From Armigeres subalbatus (lineage: Eukaryota > Arthropoda > Insecta > Diptera > Culicidae): DNA of 64,000 nucleotides. Location: assembly GCF_024139115.2 (NCBI RefSeq), contig NC_085140.1:28879806-28943805 (forward strand). Reading direction: 5' to 3'. The translations under genes and the position numbers were made by a program. Shown here piece after piece: positions 20,780 through 32,065 of the stretch; within the stretch, counting starts at the first letter, position 1, and each line of letters opens with the position of its first letter. Under the pieces are notes generated by a model. It made no database searches. It saw only the letters and a list, made by a program, of their open reading frames with translations, and had not been told where the DNA came from.

Positions 20780-23139
20780 AAGAAGATATCCCTTGGGGAT
20801 ATTCATATCCCTTGTCCGCATAAACCAGTAACGTGAGGGATTGACGTCGATGAACCACAGCAACATCAGCAGGGGAAGCATTGCTGCCGTTTATGTTCTG
20901 CCTTGGCAGCAACTACGAGATCTGTAAAGTTAATTTAATTTTTTTACAGTGCTAAATAGCTAGGTTCAAGCGCCAGTCCTTGCCCGAGGGTGGGGTTTCA
21001 TGAGTGCTTAGCAATTGGACTTTCAGCTCCCGCTTTTCATGGACGTCCAGGGTATTTCACCTAAGCTCACACCTACAAATTATTATTACATATTATTATT
21101 CCTAAATTTGTGAAGAATTCTCCTTCCGAGATCACGTTCAATGAATAATTTTAAAGTTAACATTGAAAACTGTCAAGTACATTTTATTTTAAGATGCATT
21201 ATCAGAAATGCGAGTTATTGATAGCTAGAGTCAATTCTCAAAATGTTTGGGAAACTCAATAAAATAAGATAAAATTAATATTTAACAGACAAAACAACGG
21301 TTTTGTCATATTTCTCAAATTTGGAATACTTTGGAATACAAATTTGGAAACTTCAGCATGGTCTTGCTTTGTAGCAGCGCATCTCATCGCCAGGCTCTAG
21401 AAGTATTTTTGAAATTTTGCCCCTTATAATAAAACAACAGAACTAATTTCAACTAAGTCTTACTGATTCACGTCTTTGTAATTTACATTATTTTATTTCG
21501 TTTGTTACTAGACAAAAATATTAAAAAACACAACGCATCTCAACCCTTCACCAGAGTATTTTCAGTTCTCAAGTCTTCAACAAGTGCTCCATCACAATAA
21601 CGCTGGTTTCCGGTTAACTAACATCGTCTGGCACCAACCAACCAACTGAGCGATAAACATTTGTACGCATCTACCAGAGTCATACCTATTTCTGTTGAAT
21701 TATGTTTCTTTTTGTTTTGAAGTTCAACACCATTGGACACCTAAATAGAAACCAAGTCGCCGTCATCAGTTCCCTGTCTTGCAACGCACGACTAACTAGC
21801 GGGATCAGATGGTTGAACTCCGATGTGCACCACCAGTTGCCACAGAATAGTGCTCTATGATTGAAGGCGCTGAAAGATGCTTGTTTTTGTCATGAGTGAA
21901 TTACGTACCACGCGTCCCCACCAGATGGAGACCTGCCACAAGACGTGATGGCAAATCACACAGGGGTACATGTTCCTAAACGCCTATCGAAAGTTAAATA
22001 TTGCGTATGTATCGTGCTCAAGGTATATCTTTTATGAAATGCTCTAAAAGCTGTGGTAATAAAGAAACGGTTAAATGCTATTTACCTGTTAAGCGATTTG
22101 CAATGCCAATTTCTAACCACGTTATTCCATGAAAGTTCTGTTGAATCACTCCGAAGTAGAAATCACAGCAATAATGGCTCAAGTGTAGTGACTATTTTTG
22201 CGGAGCTCAGACAGGATGAAACATGTTGATGCTATTTCTCCCCACAGACTACGAGTTTCATTTTCGCGCATAATTAGCGACCCTGATCGACCATCCGGCG
22301 CACTGTTGCTTCCCTACGATCATGCTGCGCTTGTGACACACACGTATCAGCCTCGAAAACGACCCACCACACCCAGGAGCATGGGTTTGTGAAAAATGTG
22401 AAGATGAAAATCTCGAGAAACAATTCATAGTATCTAGAACAAAGCGGTATCTATTTTATTTTAACTTCAAATCTTGCGAGATAATGTACATGGGGGCGCT
22501 AGCTTGCTCGGGAAATAGATATGGTTAAATAACTGCAAAACAATCCGCTCAATATTCGAGTTGAGAGTCTCTTCGTAATTGAGCCACAGACACACAGTTG
22601 ATGCAACACTTACAAGATGAATATTAGCAAATATAGTAGTGCAGACCGCATTCTGCTTTCGTGCTGTGCGTTTTTTTTTCTTTGTGAAGGAAGTTTTTAA
22701 TGCTACCCGAAGCTATTCTAATTTCAACAGTGCTTCTCAACTCTTAGAAGGTCCGTCTCCACGCTCAGCAATGAGCATTAATAAAAACAAGAGGAAGGGG
22801 AGTCTCTGAATTCTCCATCTTGCTAAAGCGCGAAAAAAATGAACGAAAGCAGGAGACTTCAGAGATATTCCTTCTAACTCTAACATTGGAAATAATTCTT
22901 CTCCTATCGAACTGAGCAATCAATAAGAATTGATTCATGGCGAAATTGAGCAAATCGAATCTATCTCTAGCCCAAATGATTCGATTCATGCGAAAAAACA
23001 AAGGATTCCGCCAATTGTGGTTCTGTTGCCAAGTTTTCCGGCTTTCAAAATGAGATTTTGAGTAACCTTCGGGGGATCAAGGTTTCATTTCAGATTGCCA
23101 GGAAGTGTGACTGCCGCGTTTTGCCGATATCATTTGACG
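20780..23139. other. Unassigned 2.4 kb, no supported gene
   Basis: AT-rich with GC-richer islands at 20800-21060 and 22190-22390. The TCGGGCAAGGACTGG motif (minus strand, about 20967-20981) recurs at 60541-60555, so 20800-21000 is probably a dispersed repeat. No open frame has recognisable content. Confidence 0.3.
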
Positions 23140-23386
23140 ATCGCAAATATTGAAAGAAAAGAACTTTAGCCAATAACAATAATATAATAAAAGACAGGAA
23201 CACCGTCTTCGACCAGAGGTCGTACAGACTGAACACTTAACACCTAGCATGAGGCAACGGACAGGGCACATAACACCCAGTGGACCACGAAAAGTTTCCT
23301 CCTTACCAGGGCGGAAATCGAACCCACACTCCCTAGCACATGCGTCTAGACGATTGATGTCGCTAACTGCACGGCCACGAAGCCCA
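23140..23386 (-). mobile_element. tRNA-derived SINE of a second family
   Basis: The minus strand begins GGGCTTCGTGGCCGTGCAGT (A box, about 23367-23386) and has a B box GGGTTCGATTTCCGCCC (23308-23324), followed by a body ending near the AT-rich stretch at 23160. The order and spacing are those of an internal pol III promoter. Its body differs from the Feilai-like copies. No target duplication was identified. Confidence 0.65.
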
Positions 23387-23764
23387 CAAAAAATGATTTA
23401 TTGTGGTGTTTCTAAAAGTCGCATAATGATTGCGCCAACATTGTCCAAAGAATGATGGGTTCTTAAAAAGGATAAATAATACGAAAACGGTCAAAACATT
23501 CCCGACTGGATATTTACTTTGGCAAACCCCTCTAACCGACTACGATGAATCTTTACCACCTGGTGAAAACAAATTCAGTCGAATGATGTTTCGTCATTAG
23601 ACATGACGTTGAATATAGATTAGGTCATATGACCATTTGATCGGAATTAAATTTTCAGCCAATAATTACCGATGGTTGGAAGACAATTTTATTCTGAACT
23701 AATTATTGTACAAATATTGAGTGAAAGACAGAGGTTCAATGAAAAGAATAAGAAAACTATTTCC

Positions 23765-23930
23765 ATTCTACCAAATGTCCCTTTGACTAAACGTTCTTTC
23801 GACTCAATGTCCAATTAACTAAATTTCCATTCGACTAAATGTTCATTTGATTAAATGTCTCTCCGACCAAATGTACTTTCGACTAAATGTCATTCGACTA
23901 AACGTCATTCGACGAACTGTTCCAAAACCC
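23765..23930. repeat. Degenerate ~16-bp tandem repeat
   Basis: Variants of TTCGACTAAATGTCCA recur about ten times with small length changes. It is similar in style to, but distinct from, the TTTGGCC-type repeats. Confidence 0.6.
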
Positions 23931-23935
23931 ATGGA

Positions 23936-24008
23936 ATAATGTTCAAAGAAATTCCATCGGTTATTTAAAGATTGTTCTGCGAGATATTGAACTATTCACT
24001 ATCCCAAT
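23936..24008 (+). pseudogene. Jockey-like LINE endonuclease fragment, left of the hAT insertion
   Basis: Frames here encode WNNVQRNSIG and then, one frame over, RLFKDC and TIHYP, typical of the middle of a Jockey-type endonuclease. The segment continues on the other side of the hAT element at 25780. Confidence 0.55.
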
Positions 24009-25779
24009 TAGGGTGGTCGGTATTTGCCACTTTTGAAAAATACCGGTAGTCGGTATTTGGTGGAGTCAATACCGGTAATACTAGTAGAATACCTACTTTT
24101 GTGATTTTTTTTATTTGGGCTTTTTGATGAAAAACAATATTTGTTGACAAGCTTCAAATGTTAAAATCATTACTTGTTGAGCTGGGCAAAGCGAAACTTA
24201 AATAGGCATAATATACTGAGCGACTCATCCCCCAATCCGTATCCGATGTTGGACGAATGGTTCCAAGACCGTCGAAAAACAGTGTCAAGTTCTTGAGCTT
24301 AAATTCCTTCAGATTCATAATAGGAGAATTCCAAGTGTTATGCTCTGCTACAGTCTCTTCACAAGTTGTTCTTTAACAGATAAACCAGAAAAAATATCGA
24401 CAGAGGCACCTTCTGCGTACCGATCGTCAGGTATGGACGTTGTCTGAGTTTCACCGATCGCCTCAAGAATCCCGTCCACTTGCTCAAATAAAAGTAGCTC
24501 TAGTAGAAAATCCGAAAATCGTTTCTGATCAAACGGCAGAATTAATCAAAAAACAAAAATGTTGGCGCATTCTGATCGTCTTTCTTGGATTTTTTTCCTT
24601 AAGGTGGTTATACAACAAAGCCACCAGTCGGCCATCTTGGAAACCACGTGTTTTATCTAGTGATTTTTCAAGAGCAATCGAGAGAACCACAACGCCCATG
24701 GGGGTGAAACATCCGCAGATCGTTTGCTTACTTATGCTAAACAATCAACTTTAATTTCAGTATTGTACGAAAATTATTACGCCAGATCTGAACTTTTGAT
24801 GATAGAGTAGAAACCGTGTGGTGAATTTAAAATAGTCTGTACATGTATAATAAAATTAAAAGCATTGAATAAATTGGAGGAAATTTCTGTCGCTTGATTT
24901 GATAATTATTCCAGCATATATTGGAGCGCTATGCCGGCTTCATAAAGATTGCAGAACTCCCGGCAGAGTAGTTACACGGCAGCTTAAACCGGGTTCGAGA
25001 GCTTGAATTATTTCACCAACCGTCAAACAATTATCACTGAAGATGAATTTGGATTAAAGCTTCAACTCATAGATTCGTCTGTGCATAGATAACATGCTAT
25101 TCCAACGTGCCTTGGTATCAGCCACTAATTCGAATTCTTTTCCGAATTCAGAATGGGCATATTTATGCAGCAATTCGTTTTTCACAGGTGATTTCCGGAA
25201 AAGAACTCCCTAGTAACATTTTGGTTTTATGTTGGTTTTATAACACTCTTGTAGAGTAAATTATGGTCTTGAAAAGCGTTATAAAACTTAAAATGTTACT
25301 TGGGCTACTACGGCATGTGCCTTTTTCACAATTCCGTGTATCGCGGGAAAATTCTTGTCAATGTCAACAATGTTCATTGAAGAAAAGTCAATGGCAGTTT
25401 GACAGATGACTAAGAGAATGAAGCAACACGTATGATCGATTTTTGCTGTAGCGTGAACGTCGTCAATGAAGCTTACTTGTGCAAAGTTACTGATGCGCGC
25501 ATTCAATTGTTGTATTTTTCGCACGATGAGTCTTAACTACTTGTAACCGAATATTTGTCCAATATATGCTGGATTTCCTATTTATATACATGTATGGGAC
25601 AGATATGCGATTACAGGCAGTTTAGCTGATATATGTAGGTGAAAACTATTCGAGATTTTTTATACTGATAGCAACATTTGAAATACCGATATTTTCCGTC
25701 TATCCAAAATATCCAAGTATCCAAAATAGCCGGTAATACCGGCATTATCGGCTTTGGTAACACCGGTTAGACCACCCTA
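24009..25779 (-). mobile_element. Decayed hAT DNA transposon inserted in a Jockey-like LINE
   Basis: 1771 bp with ends TAGGGTGGTC and GACCACCCTA and subterminal ACCGGT/TACCGG motifs at both ends. The flanking octamers ATCCCAAT (24001-24008) and ATCCCAAA (25780-25787) are an 8-bp target duplication with one mismatch. On the minus strand a broken transposase remains: ELVADTKARWNSMLSMHRRI (about 25070-25130) is the TRWNS region of hAT transposases, and the open frame 25524-25288 lies just upstream of it. Stops and a nested MITE (25208-25304) make it inactive. Confidence 0.75.
25208..25304. mobile_element. ~95-bp MITE, copy 1 (inside the hAT element)
   Basis: The termini CCCTAGTAACATTTT and AAAATGTTACTTGGG are inverted repeats, with TTTTATAAC/GTTATAAAA further in. 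The same structure is at 40389-40474 and one end at about 16425-16446. It separates the two hAT transposase blocks, so it came after the hAT element. Confidence 0.65.
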
Positions 25780-26594
25780 ATCCCAAAGGATCAACTTGTT
25801 TTTCTTCCAGTCAAAATCCATCTACAATTGATTTAGTTTCGACGAATTCATATCAGCTGTGTGGCCAATTTGCAACTCATGCTGACTTTGACTCTGATCA
25901 CCTTCCTGTGACATTTGAAATCTCACAAGAAACCATTAATAATCCAATCAGCTCTACTTTTAATTACCATAGAGCTGATTGTGATTTATATAAAACGTAT
26001 ATCGATAGGAATTTTGATGTTGATATTCCTCTCGATACCAAAAGTGATATCGATAATGCTCTCGTATCTCGTATCTCTCGTATGACAAATTTAATTGTCG
26101 AAGCAAGAGGCATTGCGATCTCGCGTTGAAAGTTATTTGGCGAGATTTGCAAAATGAAATTAAAAAACGTTTCGCTAGTCTGAGAAATACCAACTTTGAG
26201 AATAATGTCTCGAAGTTGGATCCCAGTTCGAAACCCTTTTGGAAATTAACGAAAATTCTTAAAAAACCTCAAAAGCCAATTCCAGCGATTAAAGAGGGAA
26301 ATAAAATTTTATTAACAAGTGGCGAAAAGGCTCAAAAACTTGCTCAGCAGTTCGAGAGTGCCCATAATTTTAGTCTAGGTCTCACTAGCCCAATAGAGGA
26401 TCAGGTTACACGGAGCTTCGAAGACATTCTCAATCAAGAGAATGTTTTTGACCCTTCGTTGGGAACTAATTTGGATGAAGTGAGATCTATTACTAGAAAA
26501 TTTAAAAATATGAAAGCCCCGGGTGATGATGGTATTTTCTACATACTTATCAAAAAACTTCCTGAAAGCTCCTTATCCTTTTTAATCAATTTAT
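25780..26594 (+). pseudogene. Jockey-like LINE fragment: endonuclease end to RT fingers
   Basis: The open sequence includes PSTIDLVSTNSYQ and DFDSDHLPVTFEIS (end of endonuclease), then a linker, and in the next frame (26126-26596) PFWKLTKILKKPQKPIPAIK and a MKAPGDDGI motif of the RT fingers, ending at FLINL. A frameshift lies near 26128. The 3' two thirds of ORF2 are missing. It joins the block at 23936-24008 across the hAT element. Confidence 0.7.
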
Positions 26595-26990
26595 AAATAG
26601 ATAATCAGGACGGTTTTGATTTTTTAGATTTTTTCGGGGGGTGTGGGGCGTTCAAAGTGGCCTCTCTGACATTTTCACGTTTTTTGGGAAAACGAGCAGC
26701 TTTGCCATATTTCCGTCTCAAAAGTAACATAATTATATATCGTTACAGAGCTCTTAAACAGATCTATGCAATAGGTTTTATAATGTCATTGTAGCTCGGT
26801 CCAGATTTTAGTTTTTAGTAGTTTTGTGAAAGCATATTTTACCCATTATTTAACAAACAAAACAGTTTGATACCCCGCAGTAAAACATCATGAATTGCAC
26901 TGTTGAACTCCTAGGCTTTGAGAACCATGAATAAAATTCTGCCCTAATTCACCATTCCATGAGATACGTGAATTTGAAAAATTGTCCATT
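26595..26990. other. AT-rich spacer
   Basis: Nothing recognised apart from a short G-run at 26636-26647. Confidence 0.3.
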
Positions 26991-27683
26991 TTTGCCTTTC
27001 TCGTATACTAAGTATACGTTGAAGCATTTAAAAGAAAGCCCGAACACCCATAGTGTTGTATACCGATCGACTCAGTTCGACGAATCGAGGTGATGTCTGT
27101 GTGAATGTCTGTATGTGTGTGAGCAAAAATGATCTTAACTCTGTTTTAGGCACTTACCCTTAACCGATTTACTCGCAACAAGTTTCATTCATCAGAACGA
27201 GTTGTTCCATTGTTCCCTATCAAAAATTGGCTGGATTGGACTATGGACTCAAAAGTTATGACCAAAATACATTTTTTCCCCTTGTCATAAGACGAGTTTG
27301 TCTTCTTCTTCGTTGGCATTGCATTTGCATCCCCCACTGGGACATTGCCGCCTCGCAGCTTAGTGTTCATTAAGCACTTCCACAGTTATTAACTGCGAGG
27401 TTTCTAAGCCAAGTTACCATTTCTGCATTCGTATATCATGAGGCTAACACGATGATACTTTATGCCCAGGGAAGTCGAGACAATTTCCAATCCGAACATT
27501 GTCTAGACCGGCACCGGGATTCGAACCCAGCCACCCTCAGCATGGTCTTGCTTTGTAGCCGCGCATCTTACCGCACGGCTAAGGAGGGCCCCAGGACGAG
27601 TTTGTACAATCCCATTTAATTCCACCACTGAATTGTACCTTGACAGATACGTATTTCGACCTCAACAGTAAGGTCGTCCTCAC
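26991..27683 (+). repeat. Dispersed mosquito repeat carrying a Feilai-like insertion
   Basis: Its left part contains TTGCCTTTCTCGTATACTAA and CGACTCAGTTCGACGAATCG, motifs I associate from memory with a very common culicine repeat. It is interrupted by the SINE at 27302-27594. The part after the SINE (TCCCATTTAATTCCACCA... GTATTTCGACCTCAACAG) is shared with 63600-63660 and, briefly and inverted, 40905-40925. Confidence 0.45.
27302..27594 (-). mobile_element. Feilai-like SINE, copy B
   Basis: Same order as copy A, tRNA-like head at the right. The 11-mer GACGAGTTTGT flanks it at 27291-27301 and 27595-27605, an exact target duplication that fixes both ends. The body has several substitutions against copies C and D. 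Confidence 0.85.
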
Positions 27684-27822
27684 CCAAGTAACCATTAGCA
27701 CTATATTACGCCAAACCGCCATATAGGGCCATTATACAGCTATTTTAAAACTTATAAGCATTAAATTAGCACTATATGGCCTATTTGGCGGAATATAGTG
27801 CTTATTGGTTACTTATTGGACA
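27684..27822. mobile_element. MITE with CCAAGTAACC-type ends
   Basis: The inverted ends are CCAAGTAACCATTAGCACTA on the left and TAGTGCTTATTGGTTACTTATTGG on the right, the latter with a small insertion; arms extend through TATATTACGCC/GGCGGAATATA. It lies within a repeat whose uninterrupted version is at 63650-63690. Related to 48740-48873. Confidence 0.6.
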
Positions 27823-28214
27823 CTGCAGTGTCTCGTACTTGACTAGACATTTTTTATAATACACGACGAAGACGATATTACCGCTATGGGGATAAATCAG
27901 GTTCTTTGGTAAACTTCTTTTTTTATAAATAACATATGAGTTACTAAATAATAATGGGAAGGTATCGCAACCATACACTTTAATATTGCCACTTTAATTG
28001 AATTGAGCGACTAACAGAATTTACGTAACATGTTAAGGTGCGGATGGGGGGGGGGTATGTTTTAACGTTGCGCCTAATTCAAGAAAAAACCATGTTTCAT
28101 TCAAAAAGCGCAACGCAATGGGAAGGGAGGGGGTTCAAAATTTATAATTTTGACATTACTACATAATAGAAGCGAAGTCTTCTTGCGAAGATTATTACAT
28201 AATAGAAGCGAAGT
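27823..28214. other. Repeat flank and AT-rich spacer
   Basis: It begins with the CAGTGTCTCGTACTTGACT block that also occurs at 63669-63687, then AT-rich DNA. A 22-bp element ATTACATAATAGAAGCGAAG is tandemly duplicated at about 28157-28214. Confidence 0.4.
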
Positions 28215-28430
28215 CTCCAATAGCCCTGCGAGCAAAGGCACAGGATTGCCAATCCGGAGATGGAGAGTTCGGTTCTCGGTCCGGTCTAGGATGTTTTCGG
28301 GTTGGAAAATAGTCTTGACAAACCGCAATATAATTCGTCTTGGGATACACAGTGGAAAATTTAACTGGAAGTGTCGGATAATCAAGAAATTTTAACGATC
28401 TGGTGTGTTGTGGAGAAAACAATCATGCTC
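28215..28430 (+). mobile_element. Possible tRNA-derived SINE
   Basis: A B-box-like GAGTTCGGTTCTCGGTCC (about 28265-28282) follows a region that could be a worn A box (about 28220-28240), and the downstream body is AT-rich. Box spacing is plausible, but I cannot fold a cloverleaf. Confidence 0.3.
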
Positions 28431-28649
28431 GCACTTTAGTCGATTTAGCAATGTGCTCAACCAAAGACTAATTGCTCAACTATTGACAGTTTAAACCTAG
28501 GTTTGAACGCAAACGAGCAAGATCATCTTGCCAATAGTCGGTCGACTCATGGGAATATCAAGATATGAAATAGAAAATCCTTAGGAAGGTGTTCGAATGG
28601 ACCATCACAGTAGCCCAAAAAATATGTTTAACTAGTGGCAGACATTATA

Positions 28650-28765
28650 AGTAGAGGTGTGCGCTGCCGCGCCACGCCGCCGCCGCCGACATTTATGCAT
28701 CGGCGCGCCGCCGTTTAAAATTTGTCACGCCGCTGATCTATCTTTTTCCACGCCGATTCAAATTT
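28650..28765. repeat. GC-rich patch with hAT-like end
   Basis: TAGAGGTGTGCGC (28652-28664) is followed by CCGCCGCCGCCG and a run of CGCCG words, unlike the AT-rich surroundings. The start resembles a common hAT terminus, but no matching right end was found nearby. Confidence 0.3.
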
Positions 28766-29631
28766 TCAGTGGAAACTCCAAAGATTCAGTGTAAGTTCCG
28801 TATAATTTCCTGATAGATCTCTACAACATCACGTTGAAACTCCAGAGAATTTTTCGTGAAGATACCATTTTTTTCCATGGAAATTTCATACAACATCTTG
28901 TGTAAAATTTTGAAGAGCTCCCCGTAAAAACTAAGCGTGAAAATTGCGAAGGAGTTCCGAAAAGATTATTTGGTAGAAGCCTACCCGAGCAAAGCTTAAG
29001 AGCAAATCGAAAACTTTTTTTTAATGTTGTGAAATCATCCATTATGTTTACTTAATTTGATATCTTTTTGGTCGTTTAACGGTTAAAATAACAAAACGTA
29101 ATAGCAAAAATATCTTACTGTGACATCCAATCAAAAACTACTCCTGCTGTCGATGAGAGCAAATCGAAAACAAAATAAGTACACAGTTTGATGCCATATC
29201 ATTCAATTTACACCAAAGTGAGATCAAAATATGTAATCAATCATGATGATTTAAGGCTCCCCCAGACCTAAGCGATTTCATCGCCGCGACGGCGATTTTT
29301 TTTAGGATTTACATGAGAATCTCTTTAGAGTTTTTACCGGAAGTTGTTCTAAATTTCTACAGGAAAATATTCGGAATATCCACGGAAAGTTCCTATTGAG
29401 TTCTGTTGAGTATTCTTTGAAATTCACACAGAAAATTGTGTATGGTGAAAGAGATGCTTTAACGTTGACTTCCCCAATCTAGATTCATTAAGACGGTTAG
29501 TTTTTTTTATCTTTCGTTAGAGTGATTTTTTCGCAGGGTGAAGTACATCACTAAACGGCTAATTTGGATTTTTTTTTATTTCTTCAGAAAATTCTGTCTA
29601 TTTTCGATTAGAAATTCTTGGCAAATTCCAT
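28766..29631. other. AT-rich spacer
   Basis: GAAATTC/TTCCGTG-type words recur loosely. GGCTCCCCCAGACCTAAGCG (about 29262) looks like the edge of a dispersed repeat without a visible partner. No gene. Confidence 0.3.
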
Positions 29632-31075
29632 TGACCGAAAGTGACAGACGGCCGAACTGGTAATTTGGCCGAAAAAGCCGTTTGCCCTAACAGTTTGTCC
29701 GGACGAAACGATCGTTGGCCAAAAATGCCATTTAGCAGAAATAGTTTTTTGACAGAATGGGCCATATGGACGAAAATGTCATTTGGTCCAACGGGCCATA
29801 CGGCCAAATTTCAATGACTGATTCGTACTGAACGGGTAACATGGTCAGAAATGGCCATTTGTTTGGAAAAATGGTCTTTTGGTCTATTGACCATTGAACG
29901 AAATTCCGTGGCGTCTATATTTTTAAATCGATACTGACCTTTACGCCAAAAGACATCTAACCAGGTACCATTTAGCAAAACTAAATTCACGGAAACTGTT
30001 ATCAGGTCAAAACTGGTTTGACCGAAAATGTAGTTTGGCCGAAAGCAATGTACAGCCAAAAGGATAATTTGGCTGGACTTGTAAAAAGTTGTTTACCCTA
30101 ACAGGTCATTTGGCTGAATATGCCGTTCGGATAAAAAAGTCGTTTGACCGAATATAGATCATTTGACCAAAAATGCCGTTTGGTAAAAAATGTCATTTGG
30201 CAGAAAGCGCCATTTGGCCCAAAAATGTACTTTCTGCAACCTTCTTTGAAAAGTGTCGGCTGAATTGATCATTTTGCCAAAAAGACGTTTATCCGAGAAG
30301 GTCATTTGACAGGAAATGCCGTTCGGCCGGAAGGGTAGTTTTTCAGAAAGTACACTTTCGGGCCAAATTACCATTCCTACCAAACGTCATTTTTGGTCAA
30401 ATGATCTATTCGGTTAAGCGATTTTTTGGACAAGTTACCAGTTCGGCTGATTGTCCATTTGGCCATTTGGTGAATGGCCAAACATTTTTGACCTGATAAC
30501 AGTTTCGGATAAACGTTCAATTAGGCTTAAGAGGATTTGGTTAAATAGCTTTTGGCTCAAAGGCCAGTATCGACTTAAACAATAGAGAGGTTACGAAATT
30601 TTGTTCAACGGTCATTTGACAATATGCTCTTTCAACGTAAATGTTATTAGGCCAAACACCCAACCGGCGGTTGTTAAATTTTCTAACAATTATGTATAAG
30701 AATCTACCAAAAGTTATATAAGAACTGGGCATATGCGAATTTGAATTATACAAGTACAGTATAAGAATCAGACAAGCTTTTCTGACAATATTTGTTAGAG
30801 AGCTTACATTTTTTGTATAAGAATCTAACAATTACGCATATGCTCAGATCTTATACAGAATTTGATAGATTCTTACACAGAATTGTTAGAAAATCTAACA
30901 TCCGTCGGTTGGGTGAACGGATGGATATTTTAGATTAAATTACCGGTTCAGTTATTGAGATTTGACCGTATAACCTGCTAGCCTAAACGATATTTTCGGA
31001 CAAATGTTCTATTCTGTCAAACGCATTTTTGGGCTGATGACCTATTCGGTCAAAAGACCTGTTAGGGCAAACGAC
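29632..31075. repeat. Degenerate TTTGGCCGAAA-type repeat, copy 2 (with MITE inside)
   Basis: It contains many variants of CATTTGGCCGAAAATG in both phases. It is colinear with 14918-15562 for long stretches, including GGCCAGTATCGACTTAAA and TAAATTACC[A/G]GTTCAGTTATTGA. The 259-bp MITE at 30657-30915 is absent from copy 1. Confidence 0.65.
30657..30915. mobile_element. MITE with CACCCAACCG ends, nested in the TTTGGCC-type repeat
   Basis: 259 bp. Inverted ends: CACCCAACCGGCGGTTGTTA on the left against CACCCAACCGACGGATGTTA on the other strand, followed by ATTTTCTAACAATT on both. The homologous repeat at 14918-15562 has an uninterrupted GGCCAAGCGAATGG at the same place (15356-15369). No coding capacity. 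Confidence 0.8.
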
Positions 31076-32065
31076 TTGAAAACATGAAACGTTTCACTGT
31101 GAAATGCAAGGTTGTGGTTTAGTTTGAATAAAACCAGGCTATTGACATCCTATTGTTTAGCCCATCGCCAGATCGTAGCCAGAATGTCCCGGGCTATATA
31201 TATTTTTTTCATACTGCGTTTCAATGGTGACAGCGGACTATGTCTATTGATGATGATGACACCACGCTTGTCACCGGCTTGAATGACGCCGTACAATCAT
31301 TCGATTCGAGTTCGAATCCCAGTGAATGCCAACATTTTTTTTTCAATGCGTAACGAAGTCGGCAAAGAAGATTTAACTATTTTGGTCGATAAAACAGTGA
31401 TGGCTGATTACTAAATATTAACTAAACTAGTTATTTGAATGAATAACATGTATAACAAAATGTGTTATCAATTTGGTATCAGTGATAACCTAATTTGTTT
31501 TCAGGTAGTTATTTCAGGAACAAAATTCTGGTATCACTTTTGTTATGTTGGCTGTTAATTCAGCCAAAATGATAACAAGTACAGTTATCAATATGTTCGA
31601 TAACCGGATAATATAATTTGTTATCAATTAGTTATTCATTTTTGCTCGGGTACTAAAACACTTTTTGCTCACATATGAGTATTAACACCAAACAAAAAGT
31701 AGCCAATTTCACAGGGACACCGGGTTCCGTGATGATCCGGAGGATGGCCGATTTGATCAAAAAACAACCAAAGTCCATCAGTGAACTTGTGTTGTAAAAT
31801 CATGAAGTAAGACACGTGGCAAAATAGGTTTCGAAATTAATTACCAAGTGGGCACTACAAGGTCAAGAATTCCACATGGATTTGAAGTATTGAGAGGTTA
31901 TAATTAGGTACCTAATCAGAAAACTCACCCAAGTTAGATCGAATTGATATTGAAAGTATGTCCGTCCCCCGGCCCGAATTAATAATTCTCTATAATGGCT
32001 TTATCGAATGATTTCCAACACGCTCTATCAAGGTTGTCGTTTCACAATGTAGTTCCAATTGAAAC
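31076..32065. other. Upstream region of the ionotropic receptor gene
   Basis: The stretch 31380-31650 is a repeat rich in GATAACAA/TTGTTATC motifs, similar in style to the 9874 and 14590 repeats. A B-box-like GAGTTCGAATCCC at 31307-31319 stands alone. 31760-32065 is unremarkable AT-rich sequence and should hold the receptor promoter; I see no convincing TATA box. Confidence 0.35.

Noticed and set aside
24440..24754. Plus-strand gene inside the hAT element
   Set aside because: Transposase remnants are on the minus strand; this frame is a shadow.
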